A stretch of DNA of 12,975 nt, taken from NCBI GenBank assembly GCA_946537565.1, contig CAMNFW010000037.1, positions 1-12,975 of the forward strand. The letters are read 5' to 3'. Below, piece by piece: positions 12,966-12,975 of this stretch. Made by a program: the position numbers and the translations under genes. How positions within the stretch are numbered: position 1 is the stretch's first letter; each line of letters begins with the position of its first letter. Under the pieces are notes generated by a model. It was not told where the DNA came from. It made no database searches and worked only from the letters and a program-made list of their open reading frames with translations. This DNA is from an uncultured Ruminococcus sp. GTDB taxonomy: Bacteria > Bacillota > Clostridia > Oscillospirales > Ruminococcaceae.

Positions 12966-12975
12966 TGTTATACTA

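Overview
The window looks like chromosome of a Gram-positive, low-to-medium GC anaerobe of the Clostridia, most likely a Ruminococcus-type member of the Oscillospiraceae. The grounds are the neighbouring YmdB-type phosphodiesterase and SpoVS genes, an ECF transporter ATPase, AGGAGG-type ribosome binding sites, several TTG starts, and lipoproteins with Glu/Ala/Thr- or Ser-rich linkers. The species assignment is inference. There is no sign of phage, insertion sequence, CRISPR, tRNA or rRNA.

Left two thirds (1-8540, minus strand). One long co-oriented cluster reads right to left from a clear promoter at 8508-8537: ruvC, ruvA, an SseB-like gene, ruvB, a small papain-like (C39-type) protein, a GlmM-family phosphohexomutase homologue, a class I SAM-dependent methyltransferase, two paralogous lipoproteins, and the start of an ECF transporter ATPase that leaves the window at base 1. 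RuvA, RuvB and RuvC form the Holliday-junction branch migration and resolution machine. The later genes are not obviously linked to recombination. A weak terminator-like hairpin (2307-2343) may insulate the lipoproteins.

Middle (8541-9912). Divergent from ruvC, a perfect TTGACA-17-TATAAT promoter drives a YmdB-type metallophosphoesterase that starts at TTG. It is followed by spoVS, which has its own promoter, and by a strong bidirectional terminator.

Right (9913-12975). A short, apparently N-terminally truncated beta-propeller-like protein and a uridine-kinase/phosphoribulokinase-family kinase lie on the minus strand. A plus-strand lipoprotein follows, with a structured leader, a Ser and Glu-Ala-Ala-Thr linker and a strong terminator. 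The last 435 bases hold no convincing protein gene but contain two good promoters and a stretch able to fold into several hairpins, perhaps an unrecognised small RNA or a long leader.

The most notable point is the GlmM-family protein at 3230-4585. Its reading frame is intact, yet every active-site loop is altered, including alanine where the family carries the catalytic phosphoserine. It looks like a pseudoenzyme or a member with a new function. Also worth a second look are the promoter-driven intergenic RNA candidate at 12679-12838, whose promoter nearly copies the spoVS promoter, and the SseB-like gene embedded between ruvA and ruvB.
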